A stretch of DNA of 64,000 nucleotides from Tubulanus polymorphus (taxonomy: Eukaryota; Nemertea; Palaeonemertea; Tubulaniformes; Tubulanidae), in contig NC_134031.1 of the NCBI RefSeq assembly GCF_964204645.1, positions 12,068,501 through 12,132,500 of the forward strand. The letters run 5' to 3'. The position numbers were made by a program, and so were the translations under genes. Every line of letters starts with the position of its first letter. Positions within the stretch are counted from its first letter, which is position 1. The notes under the pieces were generated by a model. That model saw only the letters and a program-made list of their open reading frames with translations, did not search any database and was not told the DNA's origin. Below, piece by piece: positions 34,811 through 45,290 of the stretch.

Positions 34811-36462
34811 GTAGATTGCCGTTAAAGTTTGGATTGCGATGTTTGTCTTGAAATTTAGGGATTATTATCGGAATGTGACTGCCTTGTGAGCTAACTACTT
34901 TTGACAGGATTAGGATTAGGGTTAAGATTAGGATTAGGATTTTTATTTACACTCCAACCATTTCTATGGTACCTGAGCTACCACCAGCGCCATCTATTGA
35001 CCATAAATTGAAGCTTCTGTCAAATTTTACTACAAGTGCTGCCATAAATCATTCTGTGGAATCTTAATAGCCTTTTTTTCTTTACAGTGTCTCTTTTCTT
35101 AACAAGTCACTGATTCAACAGGCAATATAATTTTTTTTAGGAAGGGGGTAAAAACTTGAGAACTAGGTACCGGGTATAATACCACCTAGTGCTAGAGGGG
35201 AGGCCTAGTAGTTTTGCCAAAAATTCATAAACACTGATTGAAGAAAGAATGAATTTTTGGTTTGACACATTTCTTCAGCTTCAACATTTTCACTGATAAG
35301 AGGAAGTCACGGGTGATTTATCATTTACACATTCGTAAAACTTCTCGAATAAATATGGCAGATAGCACAAAATACACGTCTCTTGTTAAAGTTCTTTTTG
35401 GCGTTGCTAATTATTAAGTGATTAAAATAATGAATAACTCTCATCAACTTTTAACTTTTGAGGTGATGGTAAACTGGTACATTACTTCCATAAGGCCTAG
35501 CTACCCTTGATCAGTGATATGATATTAAAAATATTTTTTTTAAATACAATTTTTCCCTGCCTACCTACCCGACCAAATTTTTGACATGAACCGTAAACCA
35601 AGGTTTTTTGGCCTTACCGCGCACATGCGGGTATTTAAATGGCTACTAGATGTTAACTGCGCTGAGGCATCTACAGGATTGCACTCGAAAGTGCTTATTT
35701 TGGGTTTTGAAATGGTGCTTATAAGTGCTTATTTAAACCTGAGCCTTACTATTATGGACCCTGTATTCATTAGCATAACAAAACAATGTAAATGAAACCA
35801 CGCTATGGGCTTCGAAAGCCATTTTTCAGCATTTTGCAAGCCTGTGCTAGGTAAACTAATTTTGCCAATTCAAAATTCATTTCTGGATGCTAATTCCTTA
35901 CTGAACAAATTGATGCATAAGATTCACTGTTAAATTGATTAGTAACAAAATACTGACTAAAATGTCGCTTGGAGAGCATATGACAGACTGTAGTAATTTT
36001 CAACAATGTGGCTCCGGTTATGGAGTCCGTAAATGGAGTGTGATAGTCTTTGAATGGAGTGTGATAGCTCCAGTTACGGAGTACGGTTAGCGCGTGCGCA
36101 ATACAGTAGAATTCTGTAACCAAACGAAAAAAATAGCAGAGTCCTTTACCCACTGAGCCACAGCACGCCACTGAAAGATGGATGAGTTGCTATATATATA
36201 GAGCCTCACCTAACCCTAACCCTATTCTTTCACACATGTGCGTACGTAGATATAATGCAGATTCCCCTGTAACTGGTGCCAGTAATTATTCATTTGCTTT
36301 TTAAATGAATGTTCGAAAACTTGTTTGGTCCAAATAATTTTGGGACACACCACTGTTCAGGCCCTGAATTTAATAACAGTGTTAGCTTGTTTTGGGCTCT
36401 CTAGTTACCCATCAAAGGCTTGAAAGATCTTTAACCATTACTCTTGATCTTCATATTTTTAG
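34811..36462 (+). other. Intronic stretch; telomere-like words, repeat fragments
   Basis: At 34906-34939 GGATTAGG/GGGTTA words form a degenerate run, and CCTAACCCTAACCC occurs at about 36211. At 35520-35610 a diverged scrap of R1 flank (TTCCCTGCCTACCTACCCGA) is present. No exon seen. Confidence 0.4.
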
Positions 36463-36875
36463 TATAAAGTACGTCAACATCCACCAGAGCGATCAGTTGG
36501 TGTTCCTGAATATCATCATTATGCAGAACCACTATATCATGAGTTACATTCAGAAGCTCAATTATCAAAAGATTGGCAAGTTTCACAGAAATATCAGTCA
36601 TCATTGGATAACCAGCAGCCAAAAATCCATCAAACATTAGAATGTTCACCTGGGATTAATACGCTGCCGAATTCGTCATTATTTACACATAATGATCAGT
36701 TATCATGCACACCACCTCCACCAAGAGGAATGGAAAGTGATCTCACTAAGAAAAATGTTGATGACATATCTTCTACTATGAAAAATGCTGCATGCTCACC
36801 AATGAGATATTCTCAGCATACTGCTAACAGTGGCATATCACCAAGGCAATCATCCGATGAGTTGTTAGATTTTCG
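36463..36875 (+). CDS. Host gene exon 5 (Ser/Pro/His-rich, largest exon)
   Basis: Acceptor CTTCATATTTTTAG|, donor TTTCG|GTTGGT. It starts in phase 0, joining exon 4, and ends in phase 2, as exon 6 demands; the alternative donor at 36880 would break the frame. The 137 residues begin YKVRQHPPERSVGVPEYHHY, with Tyr/His-rich and then Ser/Asn-rich low-order sequence, CTPPPPRGMES at about residue 87 of the exon and SPRQSSDELLDF at the end. It is probably an unstructured linker with proline-rich docking sites. No stop codon occurs in the 413 bases. Confidence 0.75.
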
Positions 36876-36999
36876 GTTGGTACCATGATCTCAAGCTATA
36901 GCTTCAGTCTTAGAACTGTTCTTTTGCTTTTGCTTGTGCTTTCTTTTCTCAAGTCATTCTTTCAGTTAATTAGAAACAATTGTGAAAACATTTGTGATT

Positions 37000-37210
37000 T
37001 TTAGCCCACTTGTGACTTAACTCCAAGCGGCTATTGCGTTCACTTTTCGTCTGTCGTCCATCCGTTCGTTCGTCTGTCCATAGACGCAATCCAGTTATTT
37101 TGGGTAGTTTTAAAGACGCATCAATGAAATGTCTTTCTATTTGTTTTATAAATGTATCTACCCTAGACACATCTCCAGCTCAAAAACTGGCCTGGTCAGA
37201 ATCAAGATAA
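37000..37210 (+). mobile_element. Helitron-like element, left-part fragment K
   Basis: CTATTGCGTTCACTTTTCGT, CGTCCATCCGTTCGTTCGTC and ATCTACCCTAGACACATCTC match the left region of copy F, including the stretch missing from the other fragments. It ends at CAGAATCAAGATAACC. Confidence 0.55.
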
Positions 37211-39256
37211 CCATTGTCTATAGTTTCAGAAGAGTATCCAGTTAAATTATAGCTGCAAAGCAGCGATAATGGGTTTTCTGCGAATCCGCACAATGCTATT
37301 CAGGAGAAAGGAATTATCAAAACTTTAAATGCTGATACATACAATATAATGTATCGACAGATTTGAACCTAATATGCAACCACTGTGTACACGTCTTATG
37401 TGATTCAGCTTTGAAACCGAACTTACGTAGTCGTTAAATAAATAAATATGAATTGATTAGACCAAGCATTTAGTTTGTATCACCACGCTTTAAAAATGGA
37501 TCTGTGCTATTGAGAAACTCATCTTAAGAATCTGCCGAGTCAGTAGGTGTTGAATACATTAACTGATATAAGAACGTGTTAGGATTTGGAATAGATTTCA
37601 AGGAATTAAACTTTTTATTGAAATATTTGAATGAATACATATATTGTACTGTAGATTCAATCGATAGGTTATGAATTGCTTTGGTCTGGGTATCGGGTGG
37701 TTGATTTTGGCTTTGAAGGATTACTAATTCTATACTGATAAACAATTTAAACCTGCAACACGAGCGTAAATATCAAACCTATTCCACTAGTTACGTGTGT
37801 TTCCTAATGAACAGTCACTCCTAATTATTAGAAAAATAATGTTCATTTCATTAGGCCTATAGAAATTCATTACCTTTTTGAAAATTCTATAATGATATTT
37901 CTTCTGTCCTAATTTTCATTGCTGTCGAACCAATGATATGCTTTGTAAATATGATATGATAAAATAAGTTTGAATTTTGATTAGATTTAAATATGAGAAT
38001 CAAGCATAACGTGTGTTCTTTCCACTTGTCTTACTTTCTCTCGATAAGAGTTCCAGAGTTTCAAAATCAAATCCAAAATTGGCAAATAGGTACGTAGGCC
38101 TAAATGAAATAAACAATTAGTCACTGCAAACCTGTTCCAGTGTTATATCGATCGTGTTAATCGCTTTGCTTGAGTTGAAAGAATCAGACCGTCTATGGTA
38201 TGATGCAACATTGGTCTATGAGAGTTACCTTGGTGTTGACTGACTGCCCTTGACCATTCAACTTCATGTGTTTGACATTGGAATCAGCATTACCCATGAA
38301 CGGCAAAATATTCATAGAACATGAAAACCTATATACATGTATACAGTATTCCAACTTTCACCAATGTTGAATATTTGAATGAACATTGGCTTATTTCAAT
38401 ATTCTAAAGCAGGAAATAATAAGCCCAATCAATAGGCCCTATTCCCATTGGTATAATACGTACAGCTGTACTATACACTAATCTGTCGAGATTGGAGAAA
38501 TCGGTTTACCAAACCTACGTACAGCAAAATGTACAGGCCTACATAATGATTTCTTGTTTTCTTGTATACAAGCCTTGATCACATGAACGTTTTGGATCTA
38601 GGTTTGACTATAAACGTCAGGTCAGCAGACAAGGCCTGAGCAAAATTTAATCACATGGCTCAATTAGCCTTTCTGCGTGCGAATACTTTACTGCATTGTT
38701 TTAATAATATCGAGTGAAAAGTTCATATACTGAATTAGATTTTAGGCTAGTCCTGACCCAATCCTATCCATGTTATAATGGCACCAGTATAGTAACATCA
38801 GTGTTGGGCCAACGAGAGGGAAAAAGTTATATTTGTACTACGTAGGCATGGTAGTTCACTCAATACTTAAAACGCTGTTGTTACCCCTACATGAATGTAC
38901 AGTAATTTCCTCAGATTAACCTATATAGGCCTAAGTACGTTGACGCATGCGCATTGAAAAAAAATCCGGCGGTAGTCCAGATTTTCCCACTGAGCCACAT
39001 TTATCAACTGCACAGTTGGTAAATGGAGGTCACCGTACAATCACGTACGGGTAACAACTTCGTACTTTACATGGTATCCGCTATTATAATAAGCCTAGAC
39101 AAATTAATACCGGTAGGTTTCTTAGTTCCCATATTTCTCACAACCGAACCAATTCTAACCAACCAGTATATTTTAGTCGTTGTACGCACCAAACGGCAAA
39201 GGCCTATATAAAACTTTTTGTCAACTGTGTGTTCCGTAGTAGGCTATCAATAATCA
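37211..39256 (+). other. Intronic stretch without a recognised gene
   Basis: A small dispersed repeat (TGCAAAGCAGCGATAATGGG) is at about 37252. A minus-strand frame ending TPTDSADS at 37524 was examined and not accepted. The rest is featureless AT-rich DNA. Confidence 0.4.
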
Positions 39257-39440
39257 CCTGGGCTGCGTTTTTCAAAGCGGTGATAAGCCCTATCCCGGTG
39301 ATAAATAGCTATCCCGGTGTTAAACATTTTTATCACTGGGATAGTGTGTTTTTCAAACCTGTGTTAACTTTATCACCGGGATAAAATCAGCTATCCCAGT
39401 GATAAAGTTAACACACCTCCAATGTGGTGATAGCAACACT
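39257..39440. repeat. Palindromic left end of the Harbinger-type element
   Basis: GGTGATA, CTATCCCGGTGATAAATAGC, TATCACTGGGATAG and TTATCACCGGGATAA alternate in both orientations over about 170 bp, so the segment can fold into several hairpins. The start GCTGCGTTTTTCAAAGCGGT and the later TTTTTCAAACCTGTG are internal near-copies. It lies directly upstream of the transposase relic. Confidence 0.6.
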
Positions 39441-39462
39441 ATCACCAGGATAAATCATCAAA

Positions 39463-40190
39463 ATGGCTGCCATTTTTTATGATGATATCTATCAACAATG
39501 AATTTATAGACACCCACGCCGCTATTGATATCACGAAACAGTTAAATTTGCAATCAATGATTATTCAGAAAATGAAGTGAGACAGAAGTATAGATTAAGT
39601 TCGGAAAATATCACACGAATAACAGATTTAATTGGAGAAGATATAACGTATGATACACAACGTTCCAAAGCACTTTCTGCTGAGTTACAAGTGAAGGTTG
39701 CTCTCCGATATTACGCAACAGGTAGTTATTTGGAAGCACTGGGTGATACATTTGGTCTTGTTAAATCAACTGTTTGGAAATGTGTCCATAGAGTATCAGA
39801 GGCGCTTGGCAGGAAAAGTAACAAATATATAGTCTGGCCGACCACAGATCAGGATAAAAATCGAATATGCCAAGGTTTCTACGATTTTGGAGGTTTTCCT
39901 AATTGTATTGGTGCAATTGATTGTACGCAGATTCGTATCAAGGGCCCGCAAGAGAATGAAAATGCATATGTCAATAGAAAAAGATTTCTTTCAATAAATA
40001 CCCAGGCAGTATGTGACCATACAGGTATGTTTTGCTTCTTGTTTGTTGGTTTATTCTGTCAGTATCGAGTTTATCAGTAAATCAACTTTCTTTTAAATAG
40101 GTAAATTTATCAATGTTCGTAAACTTGGGCTTATCGGAGCATTCCTCTTTTGGACGTATTATCAGTACATGTGCATTCAGGTATACCGTA
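39463..40190 (+). pseudogene. PIF/Harbinger transposase (HARBI1-like) relic with intron
   Basis: A broken start at 39463 (MAAIFYDDIY) is followed, in the frame open from 39529, by helix-turn-helix-like sequence (YYATGSYLEALGDTFGLVKS) and the DDE nuclease start NCIGAIDCTQIRIKGP, containing the first catalytic Asp, then NTQAVCDHT. The exon ends ACAG|GTATGT at 40024; a 76-bp intron with acceptor TTTTAAATAG| at 40100 restores KFINV in frame. After that the frame slips, and the position normally holding the H-D-S motif reads SEHSSFGRI, so the second catalytic Asp is gone. The C-terminal half is not recognisable. Confidence 0.75.
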
Positions 40191-40363
40191 TGCAGGAATA
40201 AGGAATACCTGAAGGGACATACCAATTGCCGGTCACTCATAGTATATTTCCGCTGGTGTTTGCTGTCTGAATGTTCAAAATGGGATGGAGAGTGCTTAAA
40301 TAGAATCTACGCGGAGAGAAAGTCAGTTATGTTACTATCAGAGTTCAACATTTCGTTTAGAAG

Positions 40364-40490
40364 CTGTTAGTAGTCGAATCTGAGAGATGAATTTTATGTG
40401 AGGAAAAATATGTAATAATAATAATAACAATCACCAGAATTACAAGAGGGTTTTCGACGAAAGTCAGAAAATAATATAATAATAATAATA
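40364..40490 (+). repeat. Short dispersed repeat R5 with AAT microsatellite, copy 2
   Basis: GAAGCTGTTAGTAGTCGAAT, an (ATA)n run, CAGAATTACAAGAGGGTTTT and the tip GACGAAAGTC correspond to 12974-13135. Confidence 0.5.
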
Positions 40491-40544
40491 AAGATGCAAC
40501 TATCACAATCTTCATGATGATAATGAGTTTATTTACATGTTATA

Positions 40545-40592
40545 CGTTTCGATCGATTTCGACTCATCTCTGAGTCCTTTTCAAGAAATGAC
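40545..40592 (-). ncRNA. Degenerate hammerhead-ribozyme-like motif
   Basis: On the minus strand CTTGAAAAGGACTC, AGAGAT, GAGTCGAAA gives a 5-bp stem II (GACUC/GAGUC) directly followed by GAAA, as in hammerhead ribozymes; a second CGAAACG follows. The CUGANGA core is not intact (CUUGAAAA). Such relics are common in Penelope-like elements and retrozymes. Stem III is not convincing, so this is a weak call. Confidence 0.25.
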
Positions 40593-40697
40593 ATGAAAAG
40601 ATACAAACTATACATAGTATACTATTACTAATTACAGAGAATATCATGCAGGCATGAAGTGGCCTAGTTTACAAAGTACAAATGAATATTAAACATA

Positions 40698-41010
40698 TCT
40701 AATATTGCCATTGTCGTTCGCCAAAATCAGAACGTTTTACATATTTACATTACACTTTACACAAGTTTTTGTGGGAAATTTTCAAGACCCTTTGATCAAT
40801 AACCTTGATCTTTCGTATATATTCTCAAGGGCCCATCAGCAAGAGAAAATTCGGGGCAATCGGACTCAAGATGGCCGCCCTGTGTCTTTTGTGCCCAAAA
40901 ATATCAATTTAGGCCTGAATTCCGAGTCCTTTAGCTTCCTTCTGGTTCGCCATTTTTCATTGAAATTTGCGTTAGGTATTCTATGCGAAGGGTTTTTTGG
41001 CCCATTAGCA
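40698..41010 (+). mobile_element. Helitron-like element, fragment C
   Basis: GCCATTGTCGTTCGCCAAAA through CTTGATCTTTCGTATAT, AAGGGCCCATCAGCA and TTAGCTTCCTTCTGGTT matches the centre of copy F. It lacks both ends and the tandem core. Confidence 0.6.
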
Positions 41011-41045
41011 CTCAGGAATTTCACTATGTAGTGTCATTTACTCCT

Positions 41046-41337
41046 CAGAAAAACCCAAAGTTCATCACGATATCGAATAGCTCATTTGCTGTTTATTTGC
41101 ATGCATATTTGATAGTAAATAGTCAAGGCTTTCATATTACAGTAGACTGCGGTTGCCTCGGAGCTGACCGTCTCGGTTAATCGGTTGCCTCGGATCAAAA
41201 ATGAATACCCTTTTTTTTCTGTAACACATTCTCAATTAGAATATATTGCTTGGCTCGGAGCCGACGTTCATCACGATATCGAATAGCTCATTTGCTGTTT
41301 ATTTGCATGCATACTTTATAGTACTCTATAGTAGTCA
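41046..41337 (+). repeat. About 58-bp direct repeats flanking a pogo/Tigger-like piece
   Basis: TCATCACGATATCGAATAGC and TTTGCTGTTTATTTGCATGC occur at 41061-41118 and again at 41268-41325 with very few differences. Between them CAGTAGACTGCGGTTGCCTC, a CTCGG-rich stretch and an 8-T run look like one end of a pogo/Tigger-type element. The arrangement suggests a duplication around the insertion. Confidence 0.5.
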
Positions 41338-41700
41338 AATTTTTAGGGAAATTTTGAAGACGCTGTGATCAATTACCTTGATCTTTTGTATGTATTTGAA
41401 TGCCCCAAGGGCCCATCAGCCGAAGAAAAATTGGGTCAATTGGACTTGCCGTCCTATGACCTTTTTAGTGCCCAAAAATGTCAATTTTGGCCCGAATTCC
41501 GAGTCCTGTAGCTTCCTACTGGTATTCTATTTCGCATTGCAATTTGATCAGCCAATCATGACGCATTTGGCGGCCATCTTGGTGTCATCAGTACTCATTT
41601 ATAGGTTTGAAAAATGTTTTCCACATTATATTGATACCTTAGCATATTTTGTTACCACAATCAATTGGAAAGTTGTAGCTCATAATGTGTTCTATAATTT
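41338..41700 (+). mobile_element. Helitron-like element, fragment D
   Basis: CTGTGATCAATTACCTTGATC to GTTGTAGCTCATAATGTGTT follows copy F with an internal deletion before TTTGATCAGCCAATCATGAC, and breaks inside the first tandem unit, where the 308-bp duplication begins. Confidence 0.6.
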
Positions 41701-41702
41701 TC

Positions 41703-42330
41703 AGGGATGAGAATTCCCTGCGGATCCGCAGGAAACTGCATTTTGGTATGGAAAATATCAATTTTCCAAATAGTCCAAAAATGTAAAACTATGGGGGGTG
41801 ATCATCTCATTCAATTGGTCTGGCACGATCGGTAATCAGGTGAACCGTAAAAGCGTTCAGTGCCTGTTTTACTTGTCGTCGCGTAAAAGTATCGCATTTC
41901 AATGCATATTCATTGCAACACTGATTTTGTATCTACATTGGTACTACGATGAGTGTGTATGTATTTTATCGATCGGTTGCAGGCACGCGCGCACGGCAAC
42001 TGTAGTAATGTCAGGGATGAGAATTCCCCGCGGATCCGCGGTTTCCCGCGGATTTCGGTATTGAAAAATATCAATTTTCCAAATAGTCCAAAAATGATGT
42101 AAAAGTATGGGGGGGTCGATGATCTCACTCAATTGGTCCGGCGCGATCCGTAATCAGGTGAACCGTAAAATGCGTTCAGTGCCTGTTTTTCTTATCGTCA
42201 CGTAAAAGTATCGCATTTCAATGCATATTCATTGCAACACAGTGATTTTGTATCTACATTTGTACTACGATGAGTGTGTATGTATTTTGTCGATCGGTTG
42301 CAGACACGCGCTCGGCAACAGTAGTAATGT
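41703..42330 (+). repeat. Tandem duplication, two units of about 308 bp
   Basis: Both units begin CAGGGATGAGAATTCCC (41703 and 42011) and contain CAATTTTCCAAATAGTCCAA, AATGCATATTCATTGCAACA and CTACGATGAGTGTGTATGTA, ending near GGCAAC(T)GTAGTAATGT. Unit 2 has an expanded GC-rich palindrome (CCGCGGATCCGCGG, then CCCGCGG). Identity is about 90 percent by eye. No protein is supported. Confidence 0.85.
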
Positions 42331-42566
42331 ATGTAGGCCTACTTACTGTTGTCACGCGTATGTGGCGAACGCCTTCAGATATTATAATAATGCATGTAAT
42401 GCATGAGATGCTGAATGTCATCGTTTGAGGATGTACCACGTTGGAACTAGCCATTACCTTCCAAAATGTAATAGTCGTCCCTGGGTTCAAGATCGCTTTA
42501 AGTGCTTGGAAAACGCTTTTAATTTCTAAAATTAATATAAATAATAAAAAAATATGGAATCATATA

Positions 42567-42753
42567 TAATTTGTCTATTTGTATTGGTATCAATTGCTAA
42601 ATTGTAGCTCGTGACATGCTCTAAGATTTTGGTGAGTCTCAAGGTCAATAGTTTTTTCATATGATCACAAGGGGGTGCTGAATATTGAAATTGTTAGATT
42701 GTGAGCATTTGAAAAAAACTTCCCAGGTGGGCATAGGGTCCCTGCATCCCTAG
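42567..42753 (+). mobile_element. Helitron-like element, right-end fragment E
   Basis: One core unit (GGGGGTGCTGAATATTG) followed by TTGTTAGATTGTGAGCATTT and the right end ACTTCCCAGGTGGGCATAGG...CCCTAG|T. The hairpin stem is weakened, but the CTAG terminus and following T are kept. Confidence 0.6.
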
Positions 42754-42997
42754 TTTGGGTATATGGTCAAATCAGAATGCTGTATATTCTCGCTAACAAC
42801 TAAGTGATGAGTTTGTTTTCTTATAATGAAATCTCGCAATTGAAGGTTGAAAATTTTTGAAAAAGCTTGTAAGTCCAAGGGTTTCAGCTGTTTTCTACCT
42901 ATGGTCATCTGGTAGATTGATGAAACTTGTTCATTGCTTTTCTTTTTACTGCAGAATTTGAGTACTATAGTTATTAATTAATTAGTTATTAATAATA

Positions 42998-44052
42998 TCT
43001 ATTGCGTTCACTTATCCAGTTATTTTGGGAAGTTTTGAAGACGCGTCAATGCAATGTCTTGATATTTGGGTTGCACATGTATCTACCCTTGACACATCTT
43101 CAGCCCAAAAACTGGCCCTGTCAGAATCAAGATGGCCTACTGGCAGCCATTGTTGTTCGCCAAAATCACTTTTTACACATTTTTGAACTTTTTGAAGGAA
43201 ATTTTGAAGACACTTTGATCAATTACCTCGATCTTTCATTTATATTGGAATCCCCCAAGGGCCCATCAGCATTACAAGAATTGGGTCAATCGGACTCAGG
43301 ATGGCCGTCCTATGACCTTTTTAGTGGCCAAAAATATCAATTTTGGCCCGAATTCTGAGTCCTGTAGCTTCCTACTTTTTTGCCATTTCTCATTGCAATT
43401 TGTGATGGGTATTCTTTGGAAAGGGATGTTTTTATACCTGAGACCGGTATTTCTCATCAGCCAATTATGACGCAATTGGCGGCCATCTTGGTGTCATCAG
43501 TACTCATTCGAAGGTGGGGGTAAGTTTTTCCTCATTATATTGATACCTTTTATATTATATTGATAAGCAAATTTTGTTGCCACAATCAATTGAAAAGTTG
43601 TAGCTCATAACGTTTTCTATTATTTTGGTGAGTTTCAAGGTCATTGGTTTTTGTATATGGCCACCCGGGGGCGTTGAATAGTAGAATAACTTAGTATTTC
43701 CTTATTAGATTGGTACCTAGGCATATTTTGTTACGATGATCAATTGCAAAGTTGTAGTATGACATGTTCTTTGATTGTGGTGAGTTACAAGGTCATTGGG
43801 TTTTGTATATGGTCACCAGGGGGCATTGAATAGTAGAATAACTTAGTATTTCCATATTAAATTGGTAACGAGACATATATTGTTATCACAATCAACTATA
43901 AAATCCGCTGCTGACATGTTCTATGATTGTGGTGAGTTTTAAGGTCATTGGTTTTGTATATGGTCACCAGGGGGCGTTGAATATTGAAGTTGTTAGATTG
44001 TTGAGCATTTGAAACCACTTCCCAAGTGGGCATGGTGTCCCTGGACCCCTAG
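42998..44052 (+). mobile_element. Helitron-like element, most complete copy F
   Basis: A 1.05 kb copy from TCTATTGCGTTCACTTATCC to CTAG at 44049-44052. The left begins TC after an A, as Helitrons require, although the true left edge in other copies may lie further out. The middle is unique sequence. The core has three units (GGGCGTTGAAT-type landmarks at 43668, 43821 and 43972; spacing 153 and 151 bp), then CCACTTCCCAAGTGG hairpin and CTAG|TTT. Non-autonomous: no protein. Confidence 0.7.
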
Positions 44053-44154
44053 TTTAGATTTATTGCTGAAAATATATTACATATGTTAATTACTTCTGTA
44101 AGTATATACTAGTAATTACAGAGCAAAATAAATATATTCATAAACGACATCAGA

Positions 44155-44365
44155 TTGCGCATTTACCAAGAAGGACCCATTTGTGAAGTTTTCGAGAAAG
44201 ATTTTGAAGACGCATCAATCAATTATCTTGATCTTTCACATATGTTTGGATCCCACCATTGACCATCAGCATGAGGAAAATTTGGTTAATCGGTCGCAAG
44301 ATGGCAATCTGGTTAACTTAAGTGCCCAAAAAGTAATTTTTGCCTTGAATTCCGAGACCTGAATT
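44155..44365 (+). mobile_element. Helitron-like element, fragment G
   Basis: Diverged middle part: TTTTCGAGAAAGATTTTGAA, ATCTTGATCTTTCACATATG, CCATCAGCATGAGGAAAAT and AAGTGCCCAAAAAGT. No ends present. Confidence 0.5.
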
Positions 44366-44600
44366 CAGTACATAAATTCAGATCTAGAATCCATGCATTA
44401 TATAGTCGTAGGCTAAATGAATGTCCAAACCGTTTTCACCTATTTGATACAAGCCATTTTAATTGTGCCAAGAAAATTATTTTGAAAACCCAGTTTTTTT
44501 ATTTTGCTAAAACAACATTAAAATATGTTTCAGTTGATTAAAATATTGGCAAAAATGGAAAAATGCATTGTAAATTCAAATTTTCTTTTTAAATGAGTAG

Positions 44601-44758
44601 ATCTGTGACACCAGATGAGGTAATAGATGAGTCTGCTGCCCAGATTACGACAGGTCCAACACCAACATATAATATTGCTGCAATGTTGGATCCCACATTT
44701 AGAAGACGCGTACAGAATCATCACCACAGTTTGGATTCAGTAGAGAGATTAAATGCAG
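44601..44758 (+). CDS. Host gene exon 6
   Basis: Acceptor TTTTCTTTTTAAATGAGTAG| and donor GCAG|GTAAAA. The first base completes the Arg codon left by exon 5, and the exon ends in phase 1, matching exon 7. Residues SVTPDEVIDESAAQITTGPT, YNIAAMLDPTFRRRVQNHHH and SLDSVERLNA show no low-complexity drift and look like a short conserved motif (MLDPTFRRR) in an otherwise flexible region. An in-frame ATG at 44593 lies before the acceptor and is not needed. Confidence 0.8.
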
Positions 44759-45167
44759 GTAAAATTGTTAAACATCTCTGACACAGAAACTAGATATTTA
44801 TCATTTACCGTGGAAACAAGTTTTTAACAACCACAATGCATTACCAGTATTGTAATAGAGTTGCGATGACATTTAATTGAATCATTTACAGTAACGACAC
44901 GATGTATGTCACACCTGACGATGATCTCTAGGGTGAGATCGAAACGTCGTGTCTTATATATATTTTAGATTCTTGTTTTTAAATTCTTTTAATCTGTAAA
45001 TAGTGGGTTTTTATCTTATTATGTCAGAGATGTCTTGTTTCAGCAGAACTTCAGAAATTAAACCTGCATATTGTAATTTGATGATGATTTCACTAAAGGA
45101 GCTATAGTATGGAGGGGTTGCATTGGATGTCATCAATTCAGTCCCGTTATCCACATTTCACTCTTCA
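44759..45167 (+). other. Intronic; contains the ribozyme-like motif, otherwise nothing seen
   Basis: Apart from 44896-44953 no structure or gene was recognised. Sequence near the motif may be the rest of a decayed Penelope-like or retrozyme copy. Confidence 0.35.
44896..44953 (+). ncRNA. Hammerhead-ribozyme-like motif
   Basis: Layout: GACACGATG (44896-44904), TA, an 8-base segment, CTGACGA (44915-44921), T, GATCTC/TAGGGT/GAGATC (perfect 6-bp stem II, 6-base loop), GAAA (44941-44944), CGTCGTGTC (44945-44953). The outer segments pair over 9 positions including one G-U, giving stem III, and the cleavage triplet would be GUA. CUGANGA and GAAA are the universally conserved hammerhead cores. Against activity: one extra U before stem II, and stem I has almost no pairing. 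Likely a relic from a Penelope-like element or retrozyme. Confidence 0.45.
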
Positions 45168-45290
45168 CAATCATAGATCATGTCATGAGCTACAATTTTG
45201 CAAATGTTTGTGGGATCAAAATATGCCAAGGTATCAATGAAATATGAAAATACTAAATCATTCAGCTATTCAACACCCCCTGTTTGTGAA
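45168..45290 (-). mobile_element. Helitron-like core unit, inverted
   Basis: On the minus strand TTCAACGCCCC-type complement, CATATTTTGATCCCACAAAC and GTTGTAGCTCATGACATG-like words form one tandem-core unit (compare 43723-43830). Both ends are missing. Confidence 0.5.

Noticed and set aside
37524-37745. Minus-strand frame ending TPTDSADS with an acceptor-like TTTATCAG upstream
   Set aside because: Could be a terminal exon, but there is no partner exon, no domain and no repeat evidence; kept only as a remark.
41910-42490. Several overlapping frames on both strands in the 308-bp tandem duplication
   Set aside because: Frames are not maintained between the two units, so selection on a protein is not indicated.
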